A stretch of 64,000 nt of DNA from Mimachlamys varia (taxonomy: Eukaryota > Mollusca > Bivalvia > Pectinida > Pectinidae). Position numbers and translations under genes: made by a program. Positions 12,718 through 24,532 of this stretch are shown piece after piece (the first letter of the stretch is position 1; every line of letters starts with the position of its first letter). The notes beneath the pieces were generated by a model that was not told the DNA's origin, ran no database searches, and saw only the letters and a list, made by a program, of their open reading frames with translations. The stretch lies in assembly GCA_947623455.1 (NCBI GenBank), contig OX392528.1:48130322-48194321 (forward strand), given 5' to 3'.

Positions 12718-12987
12718 CGAATACGGTAAACTCTGAAGCCGGAAAGAGAAAACGACGGCGTGATAAAATTAAAACCTTTCACAAAATTTTAACCATAAAC
12801 ACCAGGAAGAGGAGATTATTTTTTCTGCGCAAACTCTGTTTGCAAATATAGGGTATGTTTAAACTTGCTGTCTAATTTGTTTTCGTCAAAAAAGCTCATG
12901 GAAAAAGTTGAAATTTCAAAATGGTAGCCTGTTTAAACAGATTTTCGTGGTTTTTGAGCTTATTCGGGTAGTTGATATGAGAGAAAA

Positions 12988-13144
12988 AGACTCTTTCATT
13001 ATGGGTGTATGTAGGATAGGGATATTCCACCCTCGGGATCACAAAATGTGGTAAAACCCTCGGCAAGCCTCGGGTTTCACCACATTTTGTGACCCCTCGG
13101 GTGGAATATCCCTATCCTACATACACGCATATGAAAGAGTCTTA
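12988..13144. repeat. Foldback element with about 73-bp arms
   Basis: The left arm begins aagactctttcat and contains tgtaggatagggatattcc. The right arm is its complement, ending atgaaagagtctt. The loop is the short ctcggcaagcctcg region. Only a few mismatches separate the arms, so the element is fairly young. Confidence 0.85.
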
Positions 13145-13199
13145 TAATATTTTATATGTAATCTTTCAAACAAGTCCATTTCTCAAAAGAAACAAAACT

Positions 13200-13520
13200 A
13201 AATGGTTGTAATACTCACAATCGATTAAACTAGGGACAAAATATGAACAAAGGGAATATAAACAAGCAGTCTCTTAAAACATGCAGGGGAATATGACCAT
13301 GTGTTCCGGAAGAGTAAGCGTCTTTGCTTCATCGACAACATTCACCATGTAAATAAGTTTAATGGTCTAGGTCAAATCCAATGAAATATCACGTCCTTAA
13401 ATTGGACCAGAATCATCATTCTATATTAAAACAAGTATATACGTTAATGAGCATATTCAAAAACGTCCATACAAAATATCTATAAATGAGACCAGGATAG
13501 CCACCATAAAACTTGCTCAT
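13200..13520 (-). repeat. PLE 3' tail copy
   Basis: Antisense copy with gattaaactagggac, tgttccggaagagtaagcg and cttcatcgacaac in the usual order, ending near the tcataatcttcat block. Confidence 0.7.
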
Positions 13521-13789
13521 AATCTTCATCAATCCACCTTAACCAATTTACACGCGGATTGTGCTAATGAAATAAAAGCCTTACGGAGACAAATGTTGCA
13601 ATTTCATTATGTTATTGATTACTAAATGGCCATGTAAATGACAAATGAGCATTTGACAAAATATTTTAGCGGGCAATAGACCATGGTTGATAATTGATAG
13701 TTGATGAATATAAGAGTTAATTCGTATAATCAAAACAATACAAGATAATGTATAACTTTTGTAAACATTTTCTTTAGGTTGGAAAGTAT

Positions 13790-13900
13790 GATTTATATAA
13801 AGTTATTTTACAAAACCGAAAAATGTTTTATGTGACGTTTCGATGACTTGTACGATATGTACCCTGTCACCTTCATCAGAATAATGACCACTAAAGCCTA
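13790..13900 (-). repeat. Possible retroelement ORF end
   Basis: The minus strand reads SDEGDRVHIVQVIETSHKTF and then meets a stop shortly afterwards. Short SDEGD..ETSHKT endings recur in mollusc and cnidarian retroelement proteins as I remember them; this is recollection, not a search result. Confidence 0.3.
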
Positions 13901-16440
13901 TGTATATAAAAGTTGTCAAATGTACAAGTTGGTAAATGACAAATCGGTCATTTCGTCTACGTTGTTAGGCGTATGTACATAGTAAAGTAATTGTAACGAA
14001 ATGACTAGATTCATTATAACAAGCTGTTTAACCTGTCATAAATAAAACAATCATATTAGCAATATGATCGTAACATTCCATGGAAATACCAAGTGGAGTC
14101 CGATTTGAGAGCTGAACTACCTAACGTGATAAAAGACGTTTGCATTAAATATTGCAATTTCGTACGACAATTTGGCAGCAAACTTTGTATGCAATACGAT
14201 GTGTAAAGTAATTTTGAAAAAAATAATGAATGTGGGAATTTTGCTGACTTCCCAACGTTGCAATTGTGATCGAAACATGTAACAACATAATGAAACATTG
14301 AATATATCCATACTCCTCAATTGCTTAAAAGAATAGAAATAGTTACTTGTACAATCTCAGACAGGCGAGGAACTCGAGCTTTTTGACATAGGCCATATAT
14401 CATACCCGAGCTCTATTTTCTTTCGAATAGTCTCGTTACGTGCCCTTATATGTCGCTGGAATAAAACCGTATGCGGGCACCAGTATCCAATGCCCCCTTT
14501 TTAAAATTTTTTTATCGATGAACGTTTTTTCAGAAGTTAGCATGTGAACCGGCGACAATGTCAGAGCCCTCTTAATGCCGAGAAGACCCCCGTTTGTCAA
14601 TCATCATCCTATTTTCATTTCACATATCAGAACTGTTTATCTTCGTGGGATTAAACGTCAATGTACGTTGGATATTTACCAGAACATAGTCAAGATCTTT
14701 AACAAAATTACATAACAATTCTAGTCATCATTAAACATCACATTTTGTTCGCCATCAACCCACATAAACTCTGCCCTCAAATTGATGTTTTTATAATTGA
14801 ATTAGATGCAACGTCTTCGGGTTTCCGAAATTCTAAATTCCCATTAGAAGATTTACATATCTTCATATTAAGATATTAAATGACGATCATTACTTTCTCA
14901 TGCATGTTCGGGTTTACAAAATCGGAAATAAAATATCGATAATATGAATGTCTTCGATAATGGTTTTCAGTTCCATTTTTATTGCATTCGATGGTTTTCC
15001 GGGGTAAAGTCACGACGAATATTTGGCAAGCGCTATTATGTTAAAGAACACGGACTGTAAAACTATTTCGCTAACTTATGCTTAATGGTAAACCAATCCA
15101 CATGGGTTTTGTTGTGCTTATATCTAAGGCAAAACTGGCTATGACTTAAACATGAAGCCATCACTTCTTATACTTAAAAACTGATTCTGTATTGCAAAAA
15201 GCTTATGTACAAACTGAATTAAAATCAACTTTGGATGCCAACTGTGTCCCAGTGAGTACACTACGAAGATAATAGTATCATACTGTATACACTTGGCTTG
15301 TGAAGTTGGACCAACATATCAATCATTTGTTGAAAGAAATACTGGTATGTGAGTTTACAAGCCATATTTTTATGTGATATGAGTCCTTGTTGCTATTTTA
15401 GTGCTTCTCTTTTTCTGCTGGTTTCCTTAAATTCAAGTTGTATTTGGTTTTTTTTTCATTTGCCGTTTTCTTTCCAATGTCATATATTTGTCATAATTAT
15501 ATCGCTGCAACACTAAACAGTAACAACGACCCATGTATCACGACAAAGCAGTCTAAATATCCCTCTAAGTTATATTTATAATAAACAAGGAATGGAAGTC
15601 ATTGTTTGTAAACTTATATAATGATATGAATGTTCAGTCGTTACATCCATCTGTGTGAAGTCATCTAGGGCTTCATGCCAACTTGGAACAGTCTACTTTG
15701 TATAGTATTGGCGCAAATAATAATTATTCATCATTTGACTGTTTGACACAGGAGCGTACTCCGTGTTAATCGAAGCGGAGTGACAATATTCTCATTGAAC
15801 AATCTTGATCTATGACGTTATAAGTAAAACACATGTTCAATGTTCTTATAATCATTTGCAGTTTTAATAAATGCACAATTGTCATGTTTTTATATTTGCT
15901 GTTAGATCCACGTTTATTCCTCAATATAAATAAGTTCTAGATACACGTGTATGCTAACTGTGTAAAATGATAATCTTGGGCAACTAGGTACCATAGGTTC
16001 GTGCTATAAAATAAATTTTGTGATAACACGTTACTTTTTATAGACATTAATATCTCTAGGTTGTGCTGCATTGTCATTAAAGTTGCGATTTCCAGGCAGC
16101 AGCTAGTTTTAGTGCCATCTTATGAGGCGAACAATATGATCACGTGGAAATCTGCTTGAAATTGAAAATGACATATAATGTTTTAAGATAGCAGTTCTAT
16201 TTTTTTATTACTATTATTGTATTGCTTGTCTTTGATGATCATTGTATGAGATAGGAAGTGATATTACCATGCTCCTAAATAAGGCGAGGAGTCTTAAAAA
16301 ACTATTTTTGTAACACTTAATACTGTTTAGATGATTGGCTCTGTCTTTGAAATATAGTATTTCCCATATGACATTGAAAAACATTTTCTAGTGATAGATG
16401 TCGACAACAAACAAACAACACAGGGATTCGAGAGAAGCAT
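13900..16440. other. Noncoding stretch, nothing recognised
   Basis: No exon with splice signals and no clear repeat was found. Overlapping minus-strand frames at 14056-14320 show no domain. Confidence 0.5.
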
Positions 16441-16830
16441 GTTGATCGAAACTATGGGCAAGTCTTATGGTCGCCATCTTTGTCTCGTTAAGAAATATTC
16501 CATATATGAAGATGGACGTTTTTGAATATGGTCATTATAGTGCTTACCTGTTGTGTTTGACAATGTTGACTCGGTCCTAATTTCGAGTACTTGATGTTTA
16601 CTTTGATTTTGATGGGGCCAATATTTACATGGCAGGTGTCGTCGATGAAGCAAAAGACGCTTACTCCTGGTCCTATTTGCTTTTACTTTTACGAGAGTCA
16701 CCATGTAAATCTTTCCTTGTTTATATTTTGTCTCTAGTTAAATCGATTTTTAGTTCGAATTATGATTTTTTTAACGCTTCGGTATTCTCTAAATATTTTT
16801 TTTTTGTCCTGGAGATGACAACTTTACAAT
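16440..16830 (+). repeat. PLE 3' tail copy, nearly full length
   Basis: Sense copy starting at the tatggtcgccatcttt block, through gaagatggacgtttttgaat, gtcgtcgatgaagcaaaaga and tctctagttaaatcgattt, to the end near 16830. Confidence 0.75.
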
Positions 16831-16900
16831 GACATTGTCATTAATAGAGTACGATTAAATCCTCTTAAACCAATTAATCACTCAAAACAAACCAGCTTAA

Positions 16901-17267
16901 AGGCCCAATATACGTAAATTGAGGATATTTTTCGGGATTCTAAAAAATTCTGAAAAAAAATCATTTGATAACCATGCAAAAATAAGTCTAAAACGAAGTT
17001 AACCTAAGCGGTAACTGACAAGAAACTCTTGACAAAAAACAATTCAGATGTGGCCCAATTAAACAACAAGCCGAAGTCATAAGACAGGTCAAAATGGATG
17101 CGTGTTTACAAATACCGAGTTTCAACTACTGCTGTATCGGTAACCGCGTAGGAATTCATCTTGCATATTACTGATATCAGTTAATCTTAAACAAATCTTG
17201 AAATATAATAAGTTATTAGGCTTGATTTTAGCTTCAGGTTTTGCCGAAAGTTACGTATATTGGGACT
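16901..17267. mobile_element. MITE with 17-bp terminal inverted repeats (copy 1)
   Basis: The left end AGGCCCAATATACGTAA (16901-16917) is complementary to the right end TTACGTATATTGGGACT (17251-17267), apart from one mismatch. The interior of about 330 bp has no coding capacity. It matches the second copy at 23210-23572 along its length, for example taaaacgaagttaacct and gatatcagttaatctta. The superfamily could not be set, because the target-site duplication is ambiguous (TA or TTA). Confidence 0.8.
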
Positions 17268-20200
17268 TACATATCCATTAAATAAAATAATTCATAACAT
17301 TCGAACAATGCCCTGTCTAACAGTATGTAGTATCAACAGATGACAATGAACACTTAAAACAATCACAGAGATTTAACACCGTTGTGGGTTCAACACTTAC
17401 TCAGATCGAATATTTGTTCTGTCACAAGGTCCAGTCTGAGACACCAATTGATGTACTGAGGGAGACAAGGAATCATTTATGTCTGCATTGTGAAGAAAAC
17501 ACCAAAAGGAAACTCGTCCGGCATTAAAACCATTCGCCCACATAAAACAAACCCGCGTTCTTGTTTGGTCGACAGAGCTTCAACTTCTGTCCTTTTGGTT
17601 CGTTTTAAAAAAAAGTACTTATCAAACGCCCATGCCTTTGTCTGATAATGACGAGAGCGTTTCAGAATACAAACCATATTTTTCATAAAAAGGTATTCGT
17701 TTGATTAATGCGTTTACATGCTTTCGCCTTAACGCGACTGGAACAATGGAATACATCACGAAAGTGTTTTTTTCTCTCTCCGTTTATTTCTGTCTTTCCT
17801 AAGAGTGGTTTGGCGGCACATTTTATACACCCTGTTTGGCATCAGAGATGTGTTCCCTGACGATAAATGGGTTTTGTATTATTATAGAGACAGGTTTGAT
17901 GTCCATAATGTTTGTTTTTTTCCAAAATTTTCTTATAGTGGTCCAAAAAATCAATGGAGTGTCTTTCTTAAGGCGGATCATAAAAAGAAAAATCGTAACA
18001 GAACTGCTGAATTTATTTAAAAGGGATAAAGGAGAGAAGAGAAGCGCATCAAATCTAAAAAAAAGACAAAAAATACAACTTAAGCCGTTTGTACCAGCAA
18101 ATGACCTAAACACCGATGGGGAGGGAGTTCTATGTGGCTCACTACTGATGTACTTATGTGTCAAATTATCGGATATCACAAGAAGTGTTTATGTTTTTTT
18201 TTCATCACGAAATGTGATCGGACACGAACATTAAATATATTTCTTTTGTGTTAAAAATGACATTCTGACATTACAAATCAATTTGGCAATAGGTTATTCT
18301 CTCTTTTGTCTTAATACTGGAGACATGCACGAACCAACCTATAAGAGCATCAGAAAGTGCTTGATAATTCCAGTCTCTTCCTAAGCCATTCCTTCTAACA
18401 GCCGGGCTTACTTTAAACATTGTTCCAGCATGGTTTGACGATACGGGGCTCCAAGTGTTAAAAGCTCAGACAGTCCATACGAGCTAATCGGGTTGTCTCC
18501 TTGTCAGAAATATTTGAGTTTACCCTAGGGACAGCCAACCTTTATCCTCGCCACCATCAAAACTACACGTCTCATGGAGAATACCCGTGTTTGATTTATC
18601 TTATAGTTTAACATGGTAATAGTCTTTTGAGACATACTGAAGCTTTCCACTGAATGTAGTAGAGATTGTTACCAAATCTAAATACTGCTTAAAGTATTGT
18701 ACAAAGCATACACACGATAATAACATTTTTATGATTTAGAATATGATACATTCGAGGTAAAACATTCTTCGAATACTTCGAAAGCAATGCTTAAAACAGA
18801 ATAGCATAAAGCTAGATGCAATAAAATCAAAAAGAAAATGTCTATAAAGATTTACCGGTTACAAATACTACTGAATTTAGACATCACTAAGGGAAACATC
18901 AAGGGTAGTATAACTGCAGTCCTATAAAACAGCATTGATATATAGTAAACTGTTTGGTGATAAGAGACATGTTGTTTTTTTAAAAGCGATTACAGCTTAA
19001 TCGAGATGATCCTGAAAGTAAATCTGACTTCATTATTCCCAGTGCTGTCTTGATGGTTTGTAGTAAATCGGGCAGCCCCTGCAACGCCATTCACTTTTTA
19101 GTGTTTCACAGAAGCTTTCCAAACAATAGAAAACTGCAATACAGTTAGCTGGTAAATAATTAATAGATAAACTGTTTCTGAAATATTTCTTAACATAGGC
19201 ATTGCAAAACGGAATATACACCGCCATCCAAAAGTTCTGATAAATCTTTTCTGCAAACGCTTTGAAATTGAGCAAAACTCAATTTTGAAGTTTGTATTAT
19301 TATTAATATGTTTATGTTATAATGAACTTTTGTTATTTTTCAACTACATGTATGTATGGTTTTTGATACAATTAAAATACTCAAAATGCAATATTTTGCA
19401 ATTTAACGTTTATACGTATATATATTTCTTTCTGATATTTTTGACAATGGGTCATTGTATTAATTCCATTTAATTGGGTAAATGAAAGAAAGCAACTTTT
19501 ATTCATTTTTGAACATTTTCACAACAAGAGCCCTCCCGTGATCCTCACTGCAACTTCCAGGACTTAGTTTTTTTTAAAATAAAACGCCAATTGTCACTGA
19601 TAAGTGAACTTTTTTTAGGAAATTGCATCAGTTGCGTTCATTTTTTGTTGGCTAATGGCTTAATATGTACACAAAGTTTGTAACAAAACTTTTTGATGGC
19701 AGTGTATACTTAATGAGAATTTAAAATTGGAATACAGCATACGATCAAATTCCTGAAATACAACAGAATTACATATATATAGTTTCCATATTCACGGCAA
19801 CAAATTTTACCCTTGTTTACACAATTCATTACCTATATGGTAACATATTAATCGATAAAAAACCTCTTGGCAGATAGAAACAAAAATACCATGTGAAGTT
19901 TCAATGACCTGCTTCGAAGACTTAGACGCAAATTAAGTCTTATAGATATTAAAAATAGCATGAATCAATGTTTTATCAAAACAGAGAAAGCCAGCACATC
20001 TGCCTCAGGATAACTTCTCCATGTCCATGTTGATTGTTAACCATGAGCCTTGTATAACATTTACGTACCAGACATTTTAAAAGGAAACACTTTGTAGGAA
20101 TTTGTACTCTTTATCAAGCATGATGTCATGAAGAAACAAGTATCTGTTGATGTCAGGTACCACTTTAGATCTAGTTGATCACATTTTAACTCAACTGTTT

Positions 20201-20581
20201 ATCACATCGTATATCTTAGAAGCGTGTGTAGAGTACTCTACCATAACCTTACATAACACCTTTCTTAATGAGAAATGTTCAATCGATGCAAACGTGTATA
20301 CAATGGTCTCCATGCAATGGTGATTTGGGTTTTTTTATGGTCTTTTTTTATAACTTCACAGTGTTTAATGGTATCTGCGATAAGTTTTATTAAACACAAA
20401 ACCTCTAGATGAATGATATCTAATATACTTCCACTTTATACAGGGTATATAAAAGTAATCGATTTGATTTTCGCTCAACTTCGTTGTCAATGGAGCTGGC
20501 CTTATATAACCGTTAGTACAAAGTGAAAGCCTATAAACAACTCGCAGACCTTGCTCCCCTCTCAGTAATTTACGCTTTCAG
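17268..20581. other. Noncoding stretch with two opposed open frames
   Basis: Frames of 132 aa (plus, 17836-18234) and 118 aa (minus, 17823-18179) overlap each other, show no domain and start at weak positions. I do not call either a gene. The rest shows no exon. Confidence 0.4.
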
Positions 20582-20611
20582 TATTCATGAAACCGATCGG
20601 TTTCATGAATA
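20582..20611. repeat. Perfect 30-bp palindrome
   Basis: TATTCATGAAACCGA is followed immediately by its exact complement, with no loop. Confidence 0.85.
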
Positions 20612-21594
20612 AGGCATTAGTCTTTGGGAACCAGAAGCTTGATATACCTCTTCATCCCAATATACCTATTTGTATAAATATAAAAACAAAAGCATTTCAC
20701 ATTTTCTTCGATAGTAATTGAGATGCATACATCATTGTCTGGAACACGATGTTGTACTTATATCAGTCATTGGGTATTGTCCTTGAACAGACTGACAAGT
20801 ACCTGGATATATCGTTATGGTTGTATCTAGTCTACAACCATTTGTGTTCCAATAGTTCTGCTATCATGCATGATTGATCAAATAATCTAGAATTCTGCCT
20901 AGATATACTCTTTTTTCCAGTTTTATGTTCTGATGGAGTCGTACTGATGTGGGTCCTAGTGGTGCAGGAGACTTGTATTTGCACCTCAAGAAACAAACCA
21001 TCATAAACATTATTGATTTTTACACGATACTCTAGATTTGTTTTTCATCTCTGCCATTGCTACTTGCTGCGAGGGTTGAGGCAGACATTTGAGAAATGTT
21101 TAAACGCCACAAGCAAGACACATCCAGTCTAGACTATTACAGAGAGCAGCAGTTGAAATCATTGGACTACACTTGTAGGTGTTGTTCTGGTATGAAATTG
21201 ACACCATCAAAACAGAAGATATATTGGACATTAATCGATTTTCACACAAACCGCAGCTGTAATGGAAGAAGGACCATCCTTGGTTCAATATTTAAGTGAT
21301 ATTTTCAAGAACTTGCATGATTTCGTTAAGAATACAAACTACATGTACCCTTCAAGTGACAGCCCCTTCAAAACAATCGACTTGTCTCAGGGAACGCGTG
21401 TAAGTGCAGATGTACAGTGATAATTAACTACTTGTATATAGGAAGTTTCCAAACACTGTTATCGCATAACATTGTTCATATATGGTAAGCATCACTTTAT
21501 AGAAACGGCAAATACAATTTGAGTCCCTGAGGTTTGCTGGAACCTCCATAGCCATAGTTAATTCCATTTGAGTAGTGGCATGGTACATAATATA
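20612..21594. other. Noncoding stretch, nothing recognised
   Basis: Short opposed frames near 21096-21299 show no domain or splice support. Confidence 0.4.
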
Positions 21595-21840
21595 CACATT
21601 TTCGTAGTACACGATTTGAAATTTTTCAAAATTAGTTTAATTTTACGTTTAAATTCATATTTGAAAGGGGTTTCATGCATTTGGCTCTTCTGCTTCAACA
21701 TTTGTTTTAAAATTTCTCTGAAGAGTCCTAGGAGGACGAAACAGCTGTATGGTACAGTTTAAATTCCTTTTTCGGCATATTGTATCTATTACTAAATTTG
21801 TAAGGTGCAGCATATGTGTGTGTTACGTCATCTTTGGTAT
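21595..21840 (+). mobile_element. Hammerhead-bearing dispersed repeat, copy at 21.7 kb
   Basis: It shares its left flank with the copy at 45.8 kb (ttttcgtagtacac, then tttgaaatt). It shares its right flank with all copies (gtatctattactaaattt, gtgcagcatatgtgtgtg, ttacgtcatcttt). Confidence 0.7.
21718..21750 (+). ncRNA. Hammerhead ribozyme motif 3, core intact
   Basis: CTGAAGA, stem II G-TCCT-AGG-AGGA-C, GAAA and the short stem III CAGCTGT followed by A at the expected cleavage site are all present. Position 7 of the core may be any base, so A is allowed. The stem I arms (aatttct and TGGTAC) no longer pair, so cleavage in this context is doubtful. Confidence 0.65.
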
Positions 21841-22299
21841 CTTGGTGTACTGATTGATGATATACTGAGGAGTGCCAGTAAAGACAATACTGGGATAACG
21901 CTGCATCATTTCTTCAATACGAATTAATAATATCGCAATGCAATGCCTGACGTTAATTGATACAAAGTAGTTACACCTTTTATTCTAAACGTGAACAAAT
22001 CATATTTCTAAAATGATGATATTTTCAATAGAATCAATATTTTATGAAGTTTAACCGATTTCAAATTGAAAGGATGAAAAAAAAATGAATACAATTGATT
22101 TTGTCTTTACTTAACCACCCGATCAATCCAGTGATTCGTATATATAAGCGTTTCAACAGTGCTTAAGAAAAAATAATTTCATTAAAATGCAGGTAGTTTA
22201 CAAGTCATTAAAAGGAATGCACATAAGAGTTTCTATATAACACTCAAATTTGAAGCCTTATAGAAAAGAACACATTATAGATATATGTGCTCCATGTTT

Positions 22300-22897
22300 T
22301 TCAATCACGGAGTAGATACACGTTTAACATTGTTAACTATCACGGACTAGATACACGTGCAACATTGTTTACTATCACGGAGTTGATACACGTGCAACAC
22401 TGTTTACTATCACGGAGTAGATACATGTGCAACATTGCTAACTATCACGGAGTAGATACACGTGCAACATTGTTTACTATCACGGAGTAGATACACGTGC
22501 AACATTGTTTACTATCACGGAGTAGTTACACGTGCAACATTGTTTACTATCACGGAGTAGATACACGTGCAACATTGTTTATTATCCGGAGTAGATACAC
22601 GTGCAACATTGTTTACTATCACGGAGTAGATACACGTGCAACACTGTTTACTATCACGGAGTAGATACACGTGCAACATTGTTTACTATCACGGAGTAGA
22701 TACACGTGCAACATTGTTTACTATCACGGAGTAGATACACGTGCAACATTGTTTACTATCACGGAGTAGATACATGTGCAACATTGTTTACTATCACGGA
22801 GTAGATACACGTGCAACATTGTTTACTATCACGGAGTAGATACATGTGCAACATTGTTTACTATGATGGAGTAGATACATGTGCAACATTGTTTACT
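22300..22897. repeat. Minisatellite, 35-bp unit, about 17 copies
   Basis: Units run tatcacggagtagataca then cgtgcaacattgtttac. Outer units at both ends are more diverged than the central ones. Most units contain the palindrome CACGTG; several carry CATGTG, as expected from CpG decay. The unit length is not a multiple of three, so open frames across it are not coding. Confidence 0.95.
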
Positions 22898-22934
22898 CTA
22901 ATTAAGCGAAAAGATATTTCCACGCAAGCTCCAA

Positions 22935-23058
22935 CTTTTACTGCAGTGCTACCCGAACTGAGAACGGCCCAGGTGTATAAACTCCTACCACTCAGCCGTT
23001 CACTTGTATCACAGCGGTGTCAAACTCCTATCAGTGCTATTTTTAGATTGGTATAGCT
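22935..23058. repeat. Inverted copy of part of the 24-25 kb duplication unit
   Basis: The plus-strand text ctacccgaactgagaacgg through cttgtatcacagcgg to ctatttttagatt is the reverse complement of 24185-24300, and of its duplicate near 24940-25055. Identity is roughly nine in ten by eye. Confidence 0.85.
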
Positions 23059-23209
23059 GTGACCAGTCCCTACGAGCTGTGACCTTTCATCTGTTGGATA
23101 ATCGGGCTACTTGGTAGTGAAACCACTCAAAATAAAAACAATATGAATATGAGTTGAGAAAATCTTAATATATTTGTACAAAAGAATACAGTCAGATATT
23201 TGGATCATT

Positions 23210-23572
23210 CATCGAAAAATGCTGGGGTTTTTTCCTATACGTAACTTCAGGACATTTTTCTGAAAAAAAAATCAAGTTGATAACCATGCACAAATAAGCC
23301 TAAAACGAAGTAAACCTGAGCGGTGACTAACAAGAAACTCTTGACAGAAAAATCCAAAGAATTCAGGTGGGGCCCACTTCAGCAACAAGTCGAAGTTAGA
23401 AGACAGTTCAAAATAGACGCGTTTACAAATACCGCATTTCAACTGCTGCAGTACCGGTATTGATCTTGAATATTGCTGATATCAGTTAATCTTATCTAAA
23501 TTTATTACTATAAAAAGTTATAAGGCTTGGTTTTCGCTTCAAGTTTTGCCGAATGTTACGTATATTGGGCCT
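23210..23572. mobile_element. MITE copy 2, left end decayed
   Basis: The right end TTACGTATATTGGGCCT (23556-23572) is intact, while the left end survives only as tacgtaac near 23241. The interior aligns with 16901-17267. Confidence 0.75.
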
Positions 23573-23756
23573 TTAAACAGCTTTCAATTACACATTGCCA
23601 CACAGGCTAAAATAATTCCCCAGCTCCGATTTGGAATGTTACCGAGGGCCGTGACTACGGCCAGCTCCGGAAAAGTCTCTGCAAAAACGGGATTGTTTCG
23701 GAGACGGGTGTCTCATTGCTGTAGCTTTTTTATTTACTGGTAGGCCTACAACTGGC

Positions 23757-23843
23757 CATCGTCGGAAACCCACGGTACACTTCTCTGACGTTTGCATCCG
23801 GGATGCAAACGTCAGAGAAGTGTACCGTAGGTTTCCGACGATG
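23757..23843. repeat. 87-bp near-perfect palindrome
   Basis: Two 43-base arms flank a single central base. The centre is gcatcc-g-ggatgc and the outer ends are catcgtcgg and ccgacgatg. One mismatch is seen. It lies at the left edge of the tandem duplication. A shorter version, about 57 bp, recurs at the start of the second copy (24533-24589). Confidence 0.95.
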
Positions 23844-24532
23844 ACAACTGACATTCTTTTCACTTTAGGGTTCGATAGATTACCACTTACAATTTTGTGA
23901 CACGCAGATTTCGACACTCGGGTCTGTTTTGATATTTCCCACAACGAAAGACCTTCAGCATAAAGACGGATAATGGTGTTCCTTGAATTACTATCCGAAG
24001 GTTTTCCGTGTTGGCAAACACGACCGAAAGTGTTTTCATCCATTAGGCCTACTGCCAATCAGAATCAAGCGGCCGGAGCCTGAGGCACATGTTTTTATCG
24101 ATAGACGTTTCAGCTGCGTTTTGTCGTTCTCAAAACTGAAAATGTGTTACCTGTAATATAAGCTGTCATTGTGAATTCGCTATATCTAATCTAAAAATAG
24201 AACCGATAGGAGTTCGACACCGCTCTGTGATACAAGTGAACGGCTGAGCAGTTGGAGTTTATACACCTGGGCCGTTCTCAGTTCGGGTAGCACTACGGTA
24301 ATCCTTTTTTCAAAGTCACAATCCAGTTTTCTTTACCCTCCAATTTAAAAAAACAACAAACCCTTTTCCTATCCTCAAATTGGCTCAAACATTAAAAATG
24401 TTTTCGTATCTGCATCCTGTAGGAAATTCACATTAAAACATAAAAACCGAAATAAGTATTGTTTTACAAAGCAGAAGGATATCATTGATGTGGTTTAAAG
24501 CTGTACAGAAACCTGTCCCATATTTCACTTCT
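23772..24532. repeat. Tandem duplication, copy 1
   Basis: This unit is repeated directly at 24533-25285 with only a handful of differences. These include a 3-base deletion (aagacgga to aagga), a G-to-A change and a few single substitutions. The right end carries a copy of the 3' part of the cysteine-rich gene (24433-24527), cut off from its own start. Confidence 0.95.
23891..24043 (-). CDS. Paired-box-like helix-turn-helix exon, copy 1
   Basis: An ATG at 24043 opens 51 codons that end at a consensus donor (AATT|GTAAGT). Residues 7-51 contain GRVCQHGKPSDSNS, RLYAEGLSLWEISKQ and TRVSKSACHKI. The order G-V..GKP....R..I..L...G.....IS.Q.RVS...C.KI resembles the first (PAI) subdomain of Pax paired domains. 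It also resembles the DNA-binding end of Tc1-type transposases, from which paired domains derive. The downstream exon was not found; reading through the donor gives unrelated sequence and then the palindrome. A transposase origin, a young gene, or a captured exon are all possible. No homeodomain or DDE catalytic part is visible nearby. Confidence 0.5.

Noticed and set aside
12498..12782. 94-codon minus frame over the TGACGTCA pair
   Set aside because: No domain; the region looks like a repeat with inverted GTGACGTCAC blocks.
16465..16832. Frames in the PLE tail (for example VVDEAKDAYSW) as genes
   Set aside because: The frames are broken differently in each copy and belong to the repeat.
17823..18234. 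Two opposed frames of 118 and 132 codons
   Set aside because: They overlap each other, have no domain or splice context, and the composition looks noncoding.
22287..23056. Open frames across the 35-bp minisatellite
   Set aside because: The unit is not a multiple of three, so the frame changes every unit and the peptide has no domain.
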